Source: Methyloterricola oryzae (lineage in GTDB: Bacteria; Pseudomonadota; Gammaproteobacteria; Methylococcales; Methylococcaceae). Taken from it: DNA of 64,000 bases. Numbering within the stretch: position 1 is the stretch's first letter; the number at the start of each line of letters is the position of its first letter. The stretch spans positions 110,129 to 174,128 of the forward strand of contig NZ_JYNS01000010.1 of assembly GCF_000934725.1 (NCBI RefSeq), given 5' to 3'. The notes below the pieces were generated by a model. It saw nothing but the letters and a program-made list of their open reading frames with translations, made no database searches and was not told where the DNA came from. The translations under genes and the position numbers were made by a program. Below are positions 28,778 to 37,923 of the stretch, piece after piece.

Positions 28778-29414
28778 GAAAATTTCCGTCATGCTGGTGG
28801 ACGACCATGCGGTGGTACGCACCGGCTATCGCCTGCTGCTGGCGCGTTCGGGAAACATCGAGGTCACCTGCGAGGCGGAACGGGGCGAGGAAGCGTGTCA
28901 GTTGTATGCGGAGAAGTCGCCGGACGTCACGGTGATGGACCTGAGCCTGCCCGGCATCGGCGGTCTGGCGACCATCCGGCGTATCTGCAGCCGCGATCCA
29001 CTAGCGAAGATACTCACCTTCACCATGCATGACGAACCGGTGTATGTGGTAAGGGCCTTGGAAGCCGGCGCCAACGGCTTCATCACCAAGAGTTGCGCGC
29101 CGGAAATGCTGGTGGAAGCGGTGGAACGGATAGCCCGCGGCGAGAAGTACATCGAACCGCACATCGCCCAGCGCCTGGCCTTGCAGACCATCGCCTGCGA
29201 GGACGTGGCGGCGCTCAACAATCTATCGGCCCGGGAGTTCGACGTGTTCTGCCTGCTGGCGCAGGGCTACACCACCCGGGAGGTGGCCGATGAACTGAGC
29301 CTTGGCTACAAGACCGTAGCCAACTACAGCACCATCATCAAGAGCAAGCTCAACGTCAACACCTCGGCGGACATGGCGCGCATCGCTTACCAGTACGGTA
29401 TCTTCAAAACCTGA
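28770..29414 (+). CDS. NarL/LuxR-family response regulator, MxaB-like
   Basis: A 214-residue regulator with a receiver domain (acidic pair D11-D12, phospho-acceptor D57 in VMDLSLPG, K107 in GFITKS) and a C-terminal LuxR helix-turn-helix (LSAREFDVFCLLAQGYTTRE, then LSLGYKTVANYS). It overlaps the kinase gene by 8 bases, so the two form one unit. By position it is the likely regulator of the divergent mxaF promoter, comparable to MxaB of other methanotrophs. Confidence 0.87.
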   Translation: MAEKISVMLVDDHAVVRTGYRLLLARSGNIEVTCEAERGEEACQLYAEKSPDVTVMDLSLPGIGGLATIRRICSRDPLAKILTFTMHDEPVYVVRALEAGANGFITKSCAPEMLVEAVERIARGEKYIEPHIAQRLALQTIACEDVAALNNLSAREFDVFCLLAQGYTTREVADELSLGYKTVANYSTIIKSKLNVNTSADMARIAYQYGIFKT

Positions 29415-29468
29415 GGCAACCCGAGCAGGGCTTTGTGGCCCTACCCGGATCGCATGTGAGCCTGGGGC

Positions 29469-32096
29469 CTAGAACTCGGTCCAGTCATCGGCCTCCGGTC
29501 CGTTCACGAGCAAGGCGCGCTTGGCAGACGGCCCCTTGGCCTTGGCGGGCGCCTTTGGAGGATTGGGGAGCTGGCGAGCCGGCTTGGGCCTTGCGCCTGG
29601 TGCGACGGCTTGCTGATCCAGGCGGAACTGCGCCACCGTATGCGCCAGATTGCCGGCCTGCTCTTCCAGGGATTCGGCGGCGGCAGCCGCCTCCTCAACC
29701 AGCGCGGCGTTCTGCTGGGTGGTTTCATCCATCTGGGTTACGGCCTGATTGACCTGCTCGATACCGCTGCTCTGCTCCACCGAGGCGGCGGCGATTTCGG
29801 ACATGATGTCGGTCACCCGTTTCACCGCCGAGACGATCTCGTCCATGGTGCGGCCGGCCTGCGAGACCAGCTTGGCCCCGTCTTCCACCTTTTCCACCGA
29901 ATCGCCAATCAGCGTCTTGATCTCCTTGGCCGCCGCCGCCGAACGTTGCGCCAGGTTGCGCACCTCGCCCGCCACCACCGCGAAGCCGCGGCCTTGCTCG
30001 CCGGCGCGTGCCGCTTCCACCGCAGCGTTGAGCGCCAGGATGTTGGTCTGGAAGGCAATGCCGTCGATGACGCTGATGATGTCCACGATCTTGCGCGAGC
30101 TTTCGTTGATGGCATTCATGGTGCCCACCACCTGCTGCACCACGTCGCCGCCGCGCACCGCCACATCGGAGGCCGCCACCGCCATTTGGTTGGCCTGGCG
30201 AGCGTTGTCGGCGTTCTGTTTTACCGTGGACGCCAACTCCTCCATGCTGGAGGCGGTTTCTTCCAGGCTTGAGGCCTGCTCCTCCGTGCGCTGCGAAAGA
30301 TCGGCATTGCCCATGGCAATTTCCCGCGAGGCCGTATTGATGGCATCCGTGGCTTCGCGGATCGACTCCACGCTCCTTGAAAGGTTCTCAACGGTGACAT
30401 TGGCATCATCGCGTAAAGCCGCAAAGGTGCCCTTGTAGTCCGCCGTGATCCTTTCGGTGAGGTCGCCTCGAGCCAGGGCCCCGAGCACCCGCACCACTTC
30501 GACAATCGGTGCGGCCACCGCGCTCAATGTATCGTTCATTCCCTGCACGATCCTACGATAGTCGCCCTGATGGCGCGCTTCCTCGGCCCTCGCCTGCAGA
30601 TTGCCCTGCAGCGTGGCATTCGAGAGCATGGTGGAGTCCTCGATAAGGCTGCCGACGCTGGCGACGACTTTTTCTATGGAGTCGGCAATCATCCTGCAGC
30701 CCGCGGCCGCTTCCTCGGTGTCTTTGTCGCTGGAAGCAACCGCCACCTGGATGTCGAGATCGCCCACAGCCAGCTTGCGCAGCGCCGCACCGGCCCTCTC
30801 GGCTTCAACCGACTGAAAATCGGCAATTTTCTTGGCCAGCCGCTGCGCTTTCTTGATGTCCGTCTCGTCCATGACCACTTCGAAGGCGCCGGTAATCTCG
30901 CCACGAAGGTTGCGGACCGGCATCCCGATATATTTGATGTCCAGCTCCAGGTTGCCAGGCCTGGCCACGGTCTCCGAACTGACCTGGTTGTTGCTCGCCA
31001 TGGCCTTGAGGCAGGCGCATCCCCCGCTATGACAATCACCGGTATTGAAGTGATCGAAGCACTTTTGTCCCAACAGTCGGGACTTGCTGGAAGCGCCCAG
31101 TTCAGCCCCCCGTTTGTTCATGTACAGCACTTCACGTTCCTTGCTGATGACCATGGCGGGCAGGGGCATGTTATCCAGATACCCGACCACATAGTCCATG
31201 GTCCGATTCACACCTTCCACGATCTTTCGGTACTCACCCTGCAAGCTGCCGAGCTCCGCGCGGGTATCCAAGCGCCCGGCCACTGCCGCCTGTACCAGGC
31301 TGTCGGCGGCAGCCACCAGGGCTGCGATGGATTCCACGATTTTCTGCTGCGCCATCACGAGACTCCGCGCTGGCTTGCCCTGGGTGTCAAGGCGTGCGCT
31401 CAAGTCGCCCGCAGCCAGACGCTCGGCGAACTCCGCCGCTTCCGACGGCTCGCAGCCCAGTTGGTCATAGATCCGGCAAGCCAGTCGCTTGCTGACCCAA
31501 AATGCAGCAAGGAGCGCAACCACACTGATTACCACCATGACGCCGATGGCCATGCGGAAGGCGCCTTTTGCCTCGCCGTAAACCTGATTGGTCAATTCCA
31601 TCTGCTGATTGCGGAATGCATCGAGGGTCAGCAACCAGTTCCGGTTCGGCAATCGACCCTTCTCGTAGAAGAAGGCGCTGGCTTCCGCCAGCTTGCCCCG
31701 CTGCAGCAACTCCAGGGTCTGGTCATTCAAGGCCAGGGCTTCTACCTTAAAGCCGTCTAGCTTGTGCAGAAACGACTTGCCCTCCGCACTGACCACGGTC
31801 TCCCGCAGGAATCGCTCGTTCTTCGCATATTCGTCCCGCTGCTTGGGAACCCGGGCTTTCATTTCGGACTGAATTTCCGGATCGGTCATCAGCATCAGGT
31901 TGCGGATGGCCATGCCTTCCTCGCGTATGGCCTCGCGTAATGCATTGATCGCTTGAAGCTTGGTGAAATCGTCGTCGACGATATCCTCAAGCCGGTTTTC
32001 AATCTGGCTCATTTGGAACGAGCCAAATCCGATGCTTCCCAGCATGATCAAAAGCACTGCCAGGAAACCGGCCTGAATCTGTTGTTTGATTTTCAT
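29469..32096 (-). CDS. Methyl-accepting chemotaxis protein with cysteine-rich PAS domain
   Basis: An 875-residue chemoreceptor. It has helix 1 (residues about 8-28), a four-helix-bundle periplasmic sensor, helix 2, HAMP segments, and a PAS domain ([20 protein letters not shown]). The PAS contains a cysteine cluster, [19 protein letters not shown]. Further HAMP-like repeats and the signalling tip ([20 protein letters not shown]) follow. The C-terminus is DDWTEF, matching the xWxxF tether for CheR/CheB. The start at 32096 has a GAGGA site. The cysteine cluster suggests a metal or redox sensor, which is inference. Confidence 0.93.
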   Translation of the reverse strand: MKIKQQIQAGFLAVLLIMLGSIGFGSFQMSQIENRLEDIVDDDFTKLQAINALREAIREEGMAIRNLMLMTDPEIQSEMKARVPKQRDEYAKNERFLRETVVSAEGKSFLHKLDGFKVEALALNDQTLELLQRGKLAEASAFFYEKGRLPNRNWLLTLDAFRNQQMELTNQVYGEAKGAFRMAIGVMVVISVVALLAAFWVSKRLACRIYDQLGCEPSEAAEFAERLAAGDLSARLDTQGKPARSLVMAQQKIVESIAALVAAADSLVQAAVAGRLDTRAELGSLQGEYRKIVEGVNRTMDYVVGYLDNMPLPAMVISKEREVLYMNKRGAELGASSKSRLLGQKCFDHFNTGDCHSGGCACLKAMASNNQVSSETVARPGNLELDIKYIGMPVRNLRGEITGAFEVVMDETDIKKAQRLAKKIADFQSVEAERAGAALRKLAVGDLDIQVAVASSDKDTEEAAAGCRMIADSIEKVVASVGSLIEDSTMLSNATLQGNLQARAEEARHQGDYRRIVQGMNDTLSAVAAPIVEVVRVLGALARGDLTERITADYKGTFAALRDDANVTVENLSRSVESIREATDAINTASREIAMGNADLSQRTEEQASSLEETASSMEELASTVKQNADNARQANQMAVAASDVAVRGGDVVQQVVGTMNAINESSRKIVDIISVIDGIAFQTNILALNAAVEAARAGEQGRGFAVVAGEVRNLAQRSAAAAKEIKTLIGDSVEKVEDGAKLVSQAGRTMDEIVSAVKRVTDIMSEIAAASVEQSSGIEQVNQAVTQMDETTQQNAALVEEAAAAAESLEEQAGNLAHTVAQFRLDQQAVAPGARPKPARQLPNPPKAPAKAKGPSAKRALLVNGPEADDWTEF

Positions 32097-32183
32097 GAGG
32101 TCCTCGCTTTGCCCTACGCATGGATGCGGCAATGGCGATCTATTGAAATGGATACCTTGCGGGAACCGGGACGTCGAGGAATG

Positions 32184-32203
32184 ACACCCGGTTCGCCGGG
32201 TGT
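32184..32203. other. Perfect hairpin with TTCG loop
   Basis: ACACCCGG-TTCG-CCGGGTGT is a perfect 8-bp stem with a tetraloop, upstream of the chemoreceptor gene and beyond the porin terminator. It could be a second transcript end for the porin or a 5' untranslated structure for the chemoreceptor. A second dyad, GCATCTGA...TCAGATGC, lies at 32222-32250. Confidence 0.5.
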
Positions 32204-32277
32204 AGGAATAAGCCTAGCAGAGCATCTGAAATTGACCCGAAATCAGATGCCTAATTGATGAAATTGACTGAAAAATG

Positions 32278-32303
32278 AAAAATGCGCCACGAGGGCGCAT
32301 TTT
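32278..32303 (-). terminator. Rho-independent terminator of the porin gene
   Basis: AAAAATGCGCC-ACGAG-GGCGCATTTT forms a stem with A/T flanks 28 bases beyond the porin stop. On the minus strand the right arm ends in a T-run, giving a classic intrinsic terminator. Confidence 0.85.
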
Positions 32304-32331
32304 CCGGGTACAGGCCGTTGCCGCACGGCTG

Positions 32332-33600
32332 TCAGAACATGAGCACCACGTCGGTGGATACCAGCACCTGATCCTGACGGTTGCCGGCATAGCCCACGTT
32401 GGCGCCGCCGTTGTTGAAGGCCTCGGCCTTGTCGGACCAGTCATAGCGCACATTGGGACGCACGGTCAGCCATTTCAGCGGCTTCCAGTTCACGCCGGCG
32501 GTGATCGCATAGTAGCTGGCCGCAGGCAAGGCACCCAGTTGGCGCGCCGGAGAGAACACGCGGACGCCGTCGTCATCGCGGAACCACTCGGCACGGATAC
32601 CGACGCCCAGGTCTTCCTGAATGTCATAGGTCAGGTACTGGTTCACGCCGTACCATTCCGCGTCGCCGCCGTCCGTTCCGATCTTTCCCGCCCAACCATG
32701 GTCGTGCTGAATGGTGTAGTGCAAGCCTTCGATGATGTCATGCTTGCCGACCAGGCTGTAGAGGCTCCAGTTGTTGTTGTCATGCTCGGAAATCGAGCCG
32801 CTGGTGGCGGTCGCCGCTACGGACGAACCCTTGTCGTCGCTGGTCCAGGTTACGCCGCCGAGGAATGCCCAGTTGCCAAGGCCCTTGTCCCAGGCACCGT
32901 CCCAACCGGCAAAATCGCTGGCGGTCGTGCCACCGCCCATGACGGTGATGTTCGGCGTTACGGGGTAGCTCAACAACACACCGGTATGGGTGAATGGCTC
33001 GCCGTACTGCATGGTGTAGGCATGGGAGTAGAAGAAGTTATCCGGAGCGGTCACCACTTCGTTACCGATGATGGTGTAGAAGTGACCGATCTTCATGGTG
33101 ATGCCGTTGCCGATGGGCGCGAAGATCTCCGCATAGGCCTGCGGCAAGGCGATGTTGTAGAAGCGCTCATTGGTCAGGTTCAAGTCCCAATGGCCACTCG
33201 GCGAACCGTAGGCCTGGGTGAACACCGCGTCGGTACCATACATGAAATCGAAGCGGCCTCCGATATCCCAGCTGTCGCCTTCCGTATTGACCGCGCGCTG
33301 CACATATAGATAAATCTGGTTGACCTGCGGTTCCGCGGTGCGGTCGCCGAAGGTCACGGGGCCGTTGTAGTTGCCCGGCGAAGAATTGAAGTTGGTGCTG
33401 ATACCGGCGTTGATCCAGCCGCCGATCTTCAAACCCACATCTTTCATGAACTGACTCTCGTTTGGATCGCCTACCGTCTCCAGCAAGCCACTGGCCTCAG
33501 TCAGGTTCTTTGCATGGGCCAGTCCGCCAAACACGGCCATTGCGATTCCGAATGCAAGGGGCTGAGCCAGCAATCGGCCATGCGCTGTTACTTGTTTCAT
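32332..33600 (-). CDS. Outer-membrane beta-barrel porin, BBP2 family
   Basis: A 422-residue protein with a signal peptide (LAFGIAMAVFGGLAHA) and many alternating amphipathic strands rich in Tyr, Trp and Gly (for example IGGRFDFMYGTDAVF and MKIGHFYTIIGNEVV), ending in VLMF with a terminal phenylalanine as outer-membrane barrels do. The segment order matches the BBP2 (OmpL-like) porin family. An AGAGGA site precedes the ATG. Upstream lie a sigma-54 promoter and two NtrC-like sites, so uptake of a nitrogen source is a reasonable but unproven role. Confidence 0.85.
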   Translation of the reverse strand: MKQVTAHGRLLAQPLAFGIAMAVFGGLAHAKNLTEASGLLETVGDPNESQFMKDVGLKIGGWINAGISTNFNSSPGNYNGPVTFGDRTAEPQVNQIYLYVQRAVNTEGDSWDIGGRFDFMYGTDAVFTQAYGSPSGHWDLNLTNERFYNIALPQAYAEIFAPIGNGITMKIGHFYTIIGNEVVTAPDNFFYSHAYTMQYGEPFTHTGVLLSYPVTPNITVMGGGTTASDFAGWDGAWDKGLGNWAFLGGVTWTSDDKGSSVAATATSGSISEHDNNNWSLYSLVGKHDIIEGLHYTIQHDHGWAGKIGTDGGDAEWYGVNQYLTYDIQEDLGVGIRAEWFRDDDGVRVFSPARQLGALPAASYYAITAGVNWKPLKWLTVRPNVRYDWSDKAEAFNNGGANVGYAGNRQDQVLVSTDVVLMF

Positions 33601-33658
33601 TTTTGCTGTCCTCTTGGTTAAACCAACTTAGAAGGCATTGCCTCTAGTCCATGTGACA

Positions 33659-33675
33659 AGCATAGTGCATGCCAT
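33659..33675 (-). promoter_or_regulatory. Sigma-54 (-24/-12) promoter of the porin gene
   Basis: Read on the minus strand the sequence is ATGGCATGCACTATGCTT. The GG (33673-33672) and GC (33661-33660) are exactly 12 bases apart, as in the consensus TGGCAC-N5-TTGCW. Transcription would start near 33648, about 48 bases before the ATG at 33600. This is a direct sequence match; use in the cell is inferred. Confidence 0.75.
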
Positions 33676-33759
33676 TGGCATTTTTGCTAAAAAAGTTTGA
33701 TTTTTTGCAACAAAACCACAGCTTGTCGCCTGTGCCGGTATGGGCCAGTCACACAACAA

Positions 33760-33816
33760 TGCACCATAAATGTGCGTTTTGTGCAAAACACCCAGCATAA
33801 CGCACCACATTTGAGC
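33760..33816. promoter_or_regulatory. Two NtrC-like enhancer sites
   Basis: TGCAC-CATAAAT-GTGCG (33760-33776) matches the NtrC dyad TGCAC-N7-GTGCA with one end base changed. A second, weaker site GCAC-CACATTT-GAGC lies at 33802-33816. Their centres are about 41 bases apart, near four helical turns, and about 120 and 160 bases upstream of the predicted sigma-54 start, the usual enhancer distance. Confidence 0.65.
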
Positions 33817-33899
33817 AATCCCGGTCAAGGCGAGCACGACTGAAAACGAACCGGGAGGCCGCGCTTCCGATGACGAGGGCGGCGACATCCAGGATGGAC

Positions 33900-34697
33900 T
33901 TATTGCGCGTTTCCAGAGGTGGAGGAGAAACGATGCGCCGCCAGCATCAAGTCGCCAGGCGTTCCGATATCCAGATAACTGCCGGCTTCAAATAATTCAG
34001 CCTCGACCGCCATGCCGCGCTCGATGGCGGCCTGAATCACGTCGCCGATGGGCAGTTCCGGGGCCGCCGGCAGATCGGGCTGGCGGAGCAGATCCTGCAC
34101 ATGCTCGTGCAGAAACGCGGAGAAGCAAGGGGTCCACGCGGCGATCGCCCACATGTGGCGCAGAGTCGAGGCCGTGGGTTTCTCGATCACCTGTTTCACG
34201 CGCCCCTGATCATCCACGTCGACCATACCGGCCTTGTGTGGCTGATCCGTCGGGAACAGCCCCAGGACCACATCGGCGCGGCCCTGGTCAAGCCGTGAAA
34301 GAATGCGGCAATAGGCATCCTCTGGAGTGAAAAGGATATCGGGGAACCCAAGCACGACTGCCGCGTCCTGCACGAAGGGATAGGCCTGATCGAGGGTAAA
34401 GGGAACGCCGTAGGGTACCCCGAGAACCAGGTAGCCCAGTTTCATGGACACGGCGGAGCCATCGCCGAAATAGGCGGGAATGTCCCATTTGCCGGGACGC
34501 AGGATGAAAAAGGCCCGCTCGACGCCGGCCAGACGCATCCTCTCCAGCAGGAACTCGCTCACCACTTTGGGACGCACCGCGCCCCCCGCATCCGGTGCCG
34601 TTAGACCCAGGGGATACAGTTCCTTGCTCATGGGCAGCGGCGCAATGCGCGATCCCACGCCCCCAGCTGGAATCAGCCCGATCACAGGTCGTCGCAT
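33900..34697 (-). CDS. Sugar-1-phosphate nucleotidyltransferase (RmlA-like)
   Basis: A 265-residue NTP-transferase. It has the nucleotide-binding motif LIPAGGVGSRIAPLPMSKEL, then VLGFPDILF for the metal-binding aspartate, and VIEKPTAS. The family joins an NTP to a sugar phosphate for surface polysaccharides or related products. It has no left-handed beta-helix tail. A GTG at 34751 overlaps the moaC stop (GTGA) and would add 18 residues; I prefer the ATG at 34697 because the core motif begins right after it. The sugar is unknown. Confidence 0.8.
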   Translation of the reverse strand: MRRPVIGLIPAGGVGSRIAPLPMSKELYPLGLTAPDAGGAVRPKVVSEFLLERMRLAGVERAFFILRPGKWDIPAYFGDGSAVSMKLGYLVLGVPYGVPFTLDQAYPFVQDAAVVLGFPDILFTPEDAYCRILSRLDQGRADVVLGLFPTDQPHKAGMVDVDDQGRVKQVIEKPTASTLRHMWAIAAWTPCFSAFLHEHVQDLLRQPDLPAAPELPIGDVIQAAIERGMAVEAELFEAGSYLDIGTPGDLMLAAHRFSSTSGNAQ

Positions 34698-34747
34698 CAC
34701 GTACCAGGCGACCGCTTCGATATCCCTAGGATCGCGGCGCTCACAAA

Positions 34748-35236
34748 TCACGTCTCCACGTCATTGCGCACCCAGGCCCCCGATTTACCGCCGGATTTTT
34801 CCAGAAGGCGGACCGATTCGATGCTCATACCACGGTCCACCGCCTTGCACATGTCATAGATGGTCAACAGGCCCACCTGCACGGCTGTCAGGGCCTCCAT
34901 TTCCACGCCGGTCGCACCGGCAGTCTTCACCGTCGCCTCGCAGCGTACCCGGCTGCAGTTCGGCTCCGGTTCCAGATCCACACCCACGTAGCTGATGGCG
35001 ATTGGGTGACAGAGTGGAATCAGATCGGCGGTGCGCTTGCTGGCCATGATCGCGGCGATGCGCGCAATGCCGAGCACATCGCCTTTGCTATGGCTCCCTC
35101 CCATGATCAGGGACAAGGTTTCCGGCCGCATGCTGATATAGCCTTCCGCCACGGCGACCCGCTGGGTCGCGGGCTTGTCCCCCACATCCACCATGTGGGC
35201 GGCGCCGGACTCGTTGAAATGGGTCAGTTTGTTCAT
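34748..35236 (-). CDS. moaC: Cyclic pyranopterin monophosphate synthase
   Basis: MoaC performs the second half of the first step of molybdenum cofactor synthesis, with MoaA. The 162-residue protein has the family motifs [43 protein letters not shown] (given as two linked parts: [13 protein letters not shown] and [12 protein letters not shown]) and [19 protein letters not shown], and ends [10 protein letters not shown]. No other moa gene is next to it. Confidence 0.97.
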   Translation of the reverse strand: MNKLTHFNESGAAHMVDVGDKPATQRVAVAEGYISMRPETLSLIMGGSHSKGDVLGIARIAAIMASKRTADLIPLCHPIAISYVGVDLEPEPNCSRVRCEATVKTAGATGVEMEALTAVQVGLLTIYDMCKAVDRGMSIESVRLLEKSGGKSGAWVRNDVET

Positions 35237-35305
35237 TCCAGTCGCACGCTCGCGAAGAAATAAGTGATCGGACCGCCGGTTCGCTGGCGCTCGACCCTGT
35301 CATTA

Positions 35306-35311
35306 TATAAT
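35306..35311 (+). promoter_or_regulatory. Candidate -10 box for the flavin reductase operon
   Basis: A perfect TATAAT lies 59 bases before the flavin reductase ATG on the plus strand, in the divergent region with moaC. The -35 position lacks a clear TTGACA match. Confidence 0.45.
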
Positions 35312-35369
35312 GCCGTCCAGCCACAACGGCGCCCAAGCGCAAGAAGGCCTCATTATCCTGGATCCTCTC

Positions 35370-35870
35370 ATGAGCAAAGCCACGCACCTGCTGTTCCAAA
35401 ACATCACCCACGGCGTTTACGTGGTGGGCGCCGCTTGCGCCGGGCGCCGCAACGCCTTCACAGCAGCCTGGGTGATGCAAACGTCCTTCGACCCGCCCAT
35501 GCTGGCATTGAGCATCAGCCCCGCACACTCCTCCTATGGACTGATCCAGGAAAACGGGGCCTTCACCGTCAACGTGCTCGCCCAAGGGCAACTCGAATTG
35601 GCGCGGCATTTCGGGCAGTCTTCCCGCGTGGACAAGCTGGCGGGCATCCCCTGGCGCGCCAGCCCCTGCGGCGCCCCCATCCTCGAAGACGCCCCGGCCT
35701 GGTTCGAATGCCGTCTGGCGGGTGAATGCGAGGCGGGCGACCACAGGATCATCCTGGGGCGGGTCACGGATGGCGGCATCGTCGACCCGGACGCACAACC
35801 CATGAATTACCGGGAAACCGGTGACATGGACGGCAGCCGCGCCCTCTATCCGCAATCCCTGACACCCTGA
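35370..35870 (+). CDS. Flavin reductase-like FMN-binding protein
   Basis: A 166-residue protein of the flavin reductase/flavoredoxin split-barrel family: YVVGAACAGRRNAFTAAWV, then QTSFDPPMLALSISP and FTVNVLAQGQLELARHFG. It likely binds FMN and transfers electrons; the partner is unknown. ATG at 35370 was preferred to an upstream in-frame ATG at 35310, which lies almost on the -10 box. The stop overlaps the start of the next gene (TGATG), suggesting coupled translation. Confidence 0.85.
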   Translation: MSKATHLLFQNITHGVYVVGAACAGRRNAFTAAWVMQTSFDPPMLALSISPAHSSYGLIQENGAFTVNVLAQGQLELARHFGQSSRVDKLAGIPWRASPCGAPILEDAPAWFECRLAGECEAGDHRIILGRVTDGGIVDPDAQPMNYRETGDMDGSRALYPQSLTP

Positions 35871-36805
35871 TGGACTTCTTTCCCCGCGACTTTATCGAGA
35901 CCCACGAGGGCCTGGTTTTCGCCGTGGTCGACCCACAGGTCGAGGGCGACCGCGTGCTCGGCTTTCTCCGTTATGCGCCGCGCGCCGGAAGACTCGCCAA
36001 AATCGGGACCGACGCGGCGAACCGCCTGCTGCAGTCACACTTTCCCCGCTATCTTCACCGTTCGGCGCGCCTGCAGGCACAGTTGCATGGGGTTCCCCTG
36101 GACTCCATTCACCGCCATCATCGACCACGGGACCGCGTGCAAGACCTGCTGCGGCACGGGCCTGCCGATCCGTTGGAAACCAAACTGCTTCGACTGGTGG
36201 GCCTGTTGGCGAAAGCCGGGGTGAGCACCGAGACCCTGGGCGTCACCGGCTCATTACTCATCGGCCGGCAAACCGCTACCTCCGATCTGGATCTTGTGGT
36301 GTATGGGCGAGACGCCTTTTTCCGCGCACGCGCGGCGGTCATGCAATCTCAGGCGGAAGGTACGCTGGATGAATTGGATGAGGCCGGCTGGTGCGACGCC
36401 TACCAGCGCCGCGGCTGCTCGCTGGATTTTGAAGACTTCGTGCGGCATGAGCGCCGCAAGGGCAACAAGGGCGCCTTGGAAGGAACCAAGTTCGATCTGG
36501 CCTTGGTGGAAGAATGTAGAACTCCGGATACCGAGCGCTGGAACAAGCGGGGGGCATTGACTCTATCGGCGAGTGTACTGGATGCGGCCGAGGCCTTCGG
36601 CCACCCTGCCCGCTACCGGATCGAGCACAGCGACATCAGCGAAATCCTGAGCTTCACCCACACCTATGTCGGCCAAGCCTGGGCCGGGGAACGGGTTGAG
36701 GCCGCCGGAATCGTGGAAGAGTCGGAGTCAGGCATGAAACGCCTCATCATCGGCTCCAGCCGCGAAGCTCCTGGGGAGTTTCTGCGCGTGCGCTGGCCGG
36801 ACTAG
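35870..36805 (+). CDS. Predicted nucleotidyltransferase, COG1665-like
   Basis: A 311-residue protein with a polymerase-beta-type nucleotidyltransferase signature, GVTGSLLIGRQTATSDLDLVVYG (positions about 123-145; GS and DLD metal residues), flanked by all-family helical regions. It resembles the poorly studied COG1665 group, found in archaea and scattered bacteria. Its start overlaps the stop of the flavin reductase, so the two are coupled, and it ends 4 bases before the convergent lgt. Substrate unknown. Confidence 0.75.
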   Translation: MDFFPRDFIETHEGLVFAVVDPQVEGDRVLGFLRYAPRAGRLAKIGTDAANRLLQSHFPRYLHRSARLQAQLHGVPLDSIHRHHRPRDRVQDLLRHGPADPLETKLLRLVGLLAKAGVSTETLGVTGSLLIGRQTATSDLDLVVYGRDAFFRARAAVMQSQAEGTLDELDEAGWCDAYQRRGCSLDFEDFVRHERRKGNKGALEGTKFDLALVEECRTPDTERWNKRGALTLSASVLDAAEAFGHPARYRIEHSDISEILSFTHTYVGQAWAGERVEAAGIVEESESGMKRLIIGSSREAPGEFLRVRWPD

Positions 36806-36808
36806 GCC

Positions 36809-37603
36809 TCAAGCCCCCTGTGGACTCAAGCGCCGTGAGCGGAAGATGAGCAGCGCACCCACCGCGATGGCGGGCAGGCTCAGCCACTGACCCATGCTAA
36901 GCAGCCACCCGCTTTCGAAGGCAGACTGGCCTTCCTTGAAGAATTCCAGGCAGAACCTTGCGCCGAACACCAGCACGAAAAAGCGGCCGAACAGGTAGCC
37001 TGGAGGCGTGTTTTCCTTGTGCGCCAGATAGTAGCGAAACTGCAGCAGGAAAATCACGAGATAGCTGAGCGCCTCGTAAAGCTGCACCGGATGGCGCGGC
37101 ACGGCATCGACCCGCGCGAACACCACGGCCCAGGGAACCTCGGCAGGTCGACCCAGTATCTCGGAATTGAAGAAGTTACCGATGCGGATCAGGCAACCCG
37201 ACAAGGGGACCGCCATCCCGATGCGGTCGCAGACCCATAGAAAGGGCTGGCGCGGAAAACGCCTCGAATACAGCCATATGCCGGTCAATATGCCGACCAC
37301 CGCGCCATGGCTAGCGAGACCGCCTTCCCAGACGTAAAGAATCTTCCAAGGCTGGTGGAGATAGTGCCCTGGGTCATAGAACAGGACATGCCCGAGCCGC
37401 GCCCCGATTACTGTTCCGCCGATCACGTAGAGGACCAGATCGTAGACCTGATCGAGCGGCCGCCCTTCCTGCCGGAAGATATAGCGGAATATGATAAGGC
37501 CATAGACGAAGGTGGACGCGAAGAACAGGCCATACCAGTAAATCGGCCAATGCCGGCCCGCCAGCGAAAGTTCGAAGGCGACTGGTGAAAAATCCCAGAT
37601 CAT
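36809..37603 (-). CDS. lgt: Prolipoprotein diacylglyceryl transferase
   Basis: Lgt attaches diacylglycerol from phosphatidylglycerol to the lipobox cysteine of prolipoproteins. The 264-residue protein has seven helices and the family motifs GARLGHVLFYDP, GGLASHGAVVG (catalytic histidine region) and the signature RIGNFFNSEILGRP, followed by RHPVQLYEAL. Its length is normal. Confidence 0.97.
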   Translation of the reverse strand: MIWDFSPVAFELSLAGRHWPIYWYGLFFASTFVYGLIIFRYIFRQEGRPLDQVYDLVLYVIGGTVIGARLGHVLFYDPGHYLHQPWKILYVWEGGLASHGAVVGILTGIWLYSRRFPRQPFLWVCDRIGMAVPLSGCLIRIGNFFNSEILGRPAEVPWAVVFARVDAVPRHPVQLYEALSYLVIFLLQFRYYLAHKENTPPGYLFGRFFVLVFGARFCLEFFKEGQSAFESGWLLSMGQWLSLPAIAVGALLIFRSRRLSPQGA

Positions 37604-37656
37604 CGACGAAGCTTATCCCAACTCACACCCGCCTCGCTCTCTCCCCACAAAAGAAA

Positions 37657-37884
37657 TCAGCCCTTGCAGTCTTCCATGCAGGCCTGATAGGTCCTTTGCG
37701 CGTTCTCCTGGCAGTCGCTGAGGTTGTCCGGATCCTTGGCATAATTGACCTGGCAGGCGCGTAGGGCCGCCTCCAGATCCCCCTTACAGTCGTCCTGGCA
37801 ACTGGCCGCGGCCCACGCTGCTGTCGCTATGACGGCGCTGGCCGCAAGCAGCCCCATCGGCATACGCATGGTTCGACTCTTCAT
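37657..37884 (-). CDS. Small secreted cysteine-rich protein
   Basis: A 75-residue precursor with a signal peptide (MRMPMGLLAASAVIATAAWA) and a mature part with six cysteines in a symmetric spacing: CQDDC, then ACQ, DCQ, and ACMEDC. The CxxxC pairs at each end suggest an alpha-hairpin with two disulfides, as in CHCH-type or PMP-like small proteins. A GGGGAGG site decides the start at 37884. The function is not known. Confidence 0.75.
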   Translation of the reverse strand: MKSRTMRMPMGLLAASAVIATAAWAAASCQDDCKGDLEAALRACQVNYAKDPDNLSDCQENAQRTYQACMEDCKG

Positions 37885-37923
37885 CCCAACCTCCCCCGGT
37901 GTATGGTCACGCAAATCAGGCTT

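Noticed and set aside
33673..33689. TTGGCATTTTTGCT on the plus strand as a sigma-54 promoter
   Set aside because: GG and GC are 9 bases apart rather than 12. The overlapping minus-strand element has correct spacing and leads to the porin.
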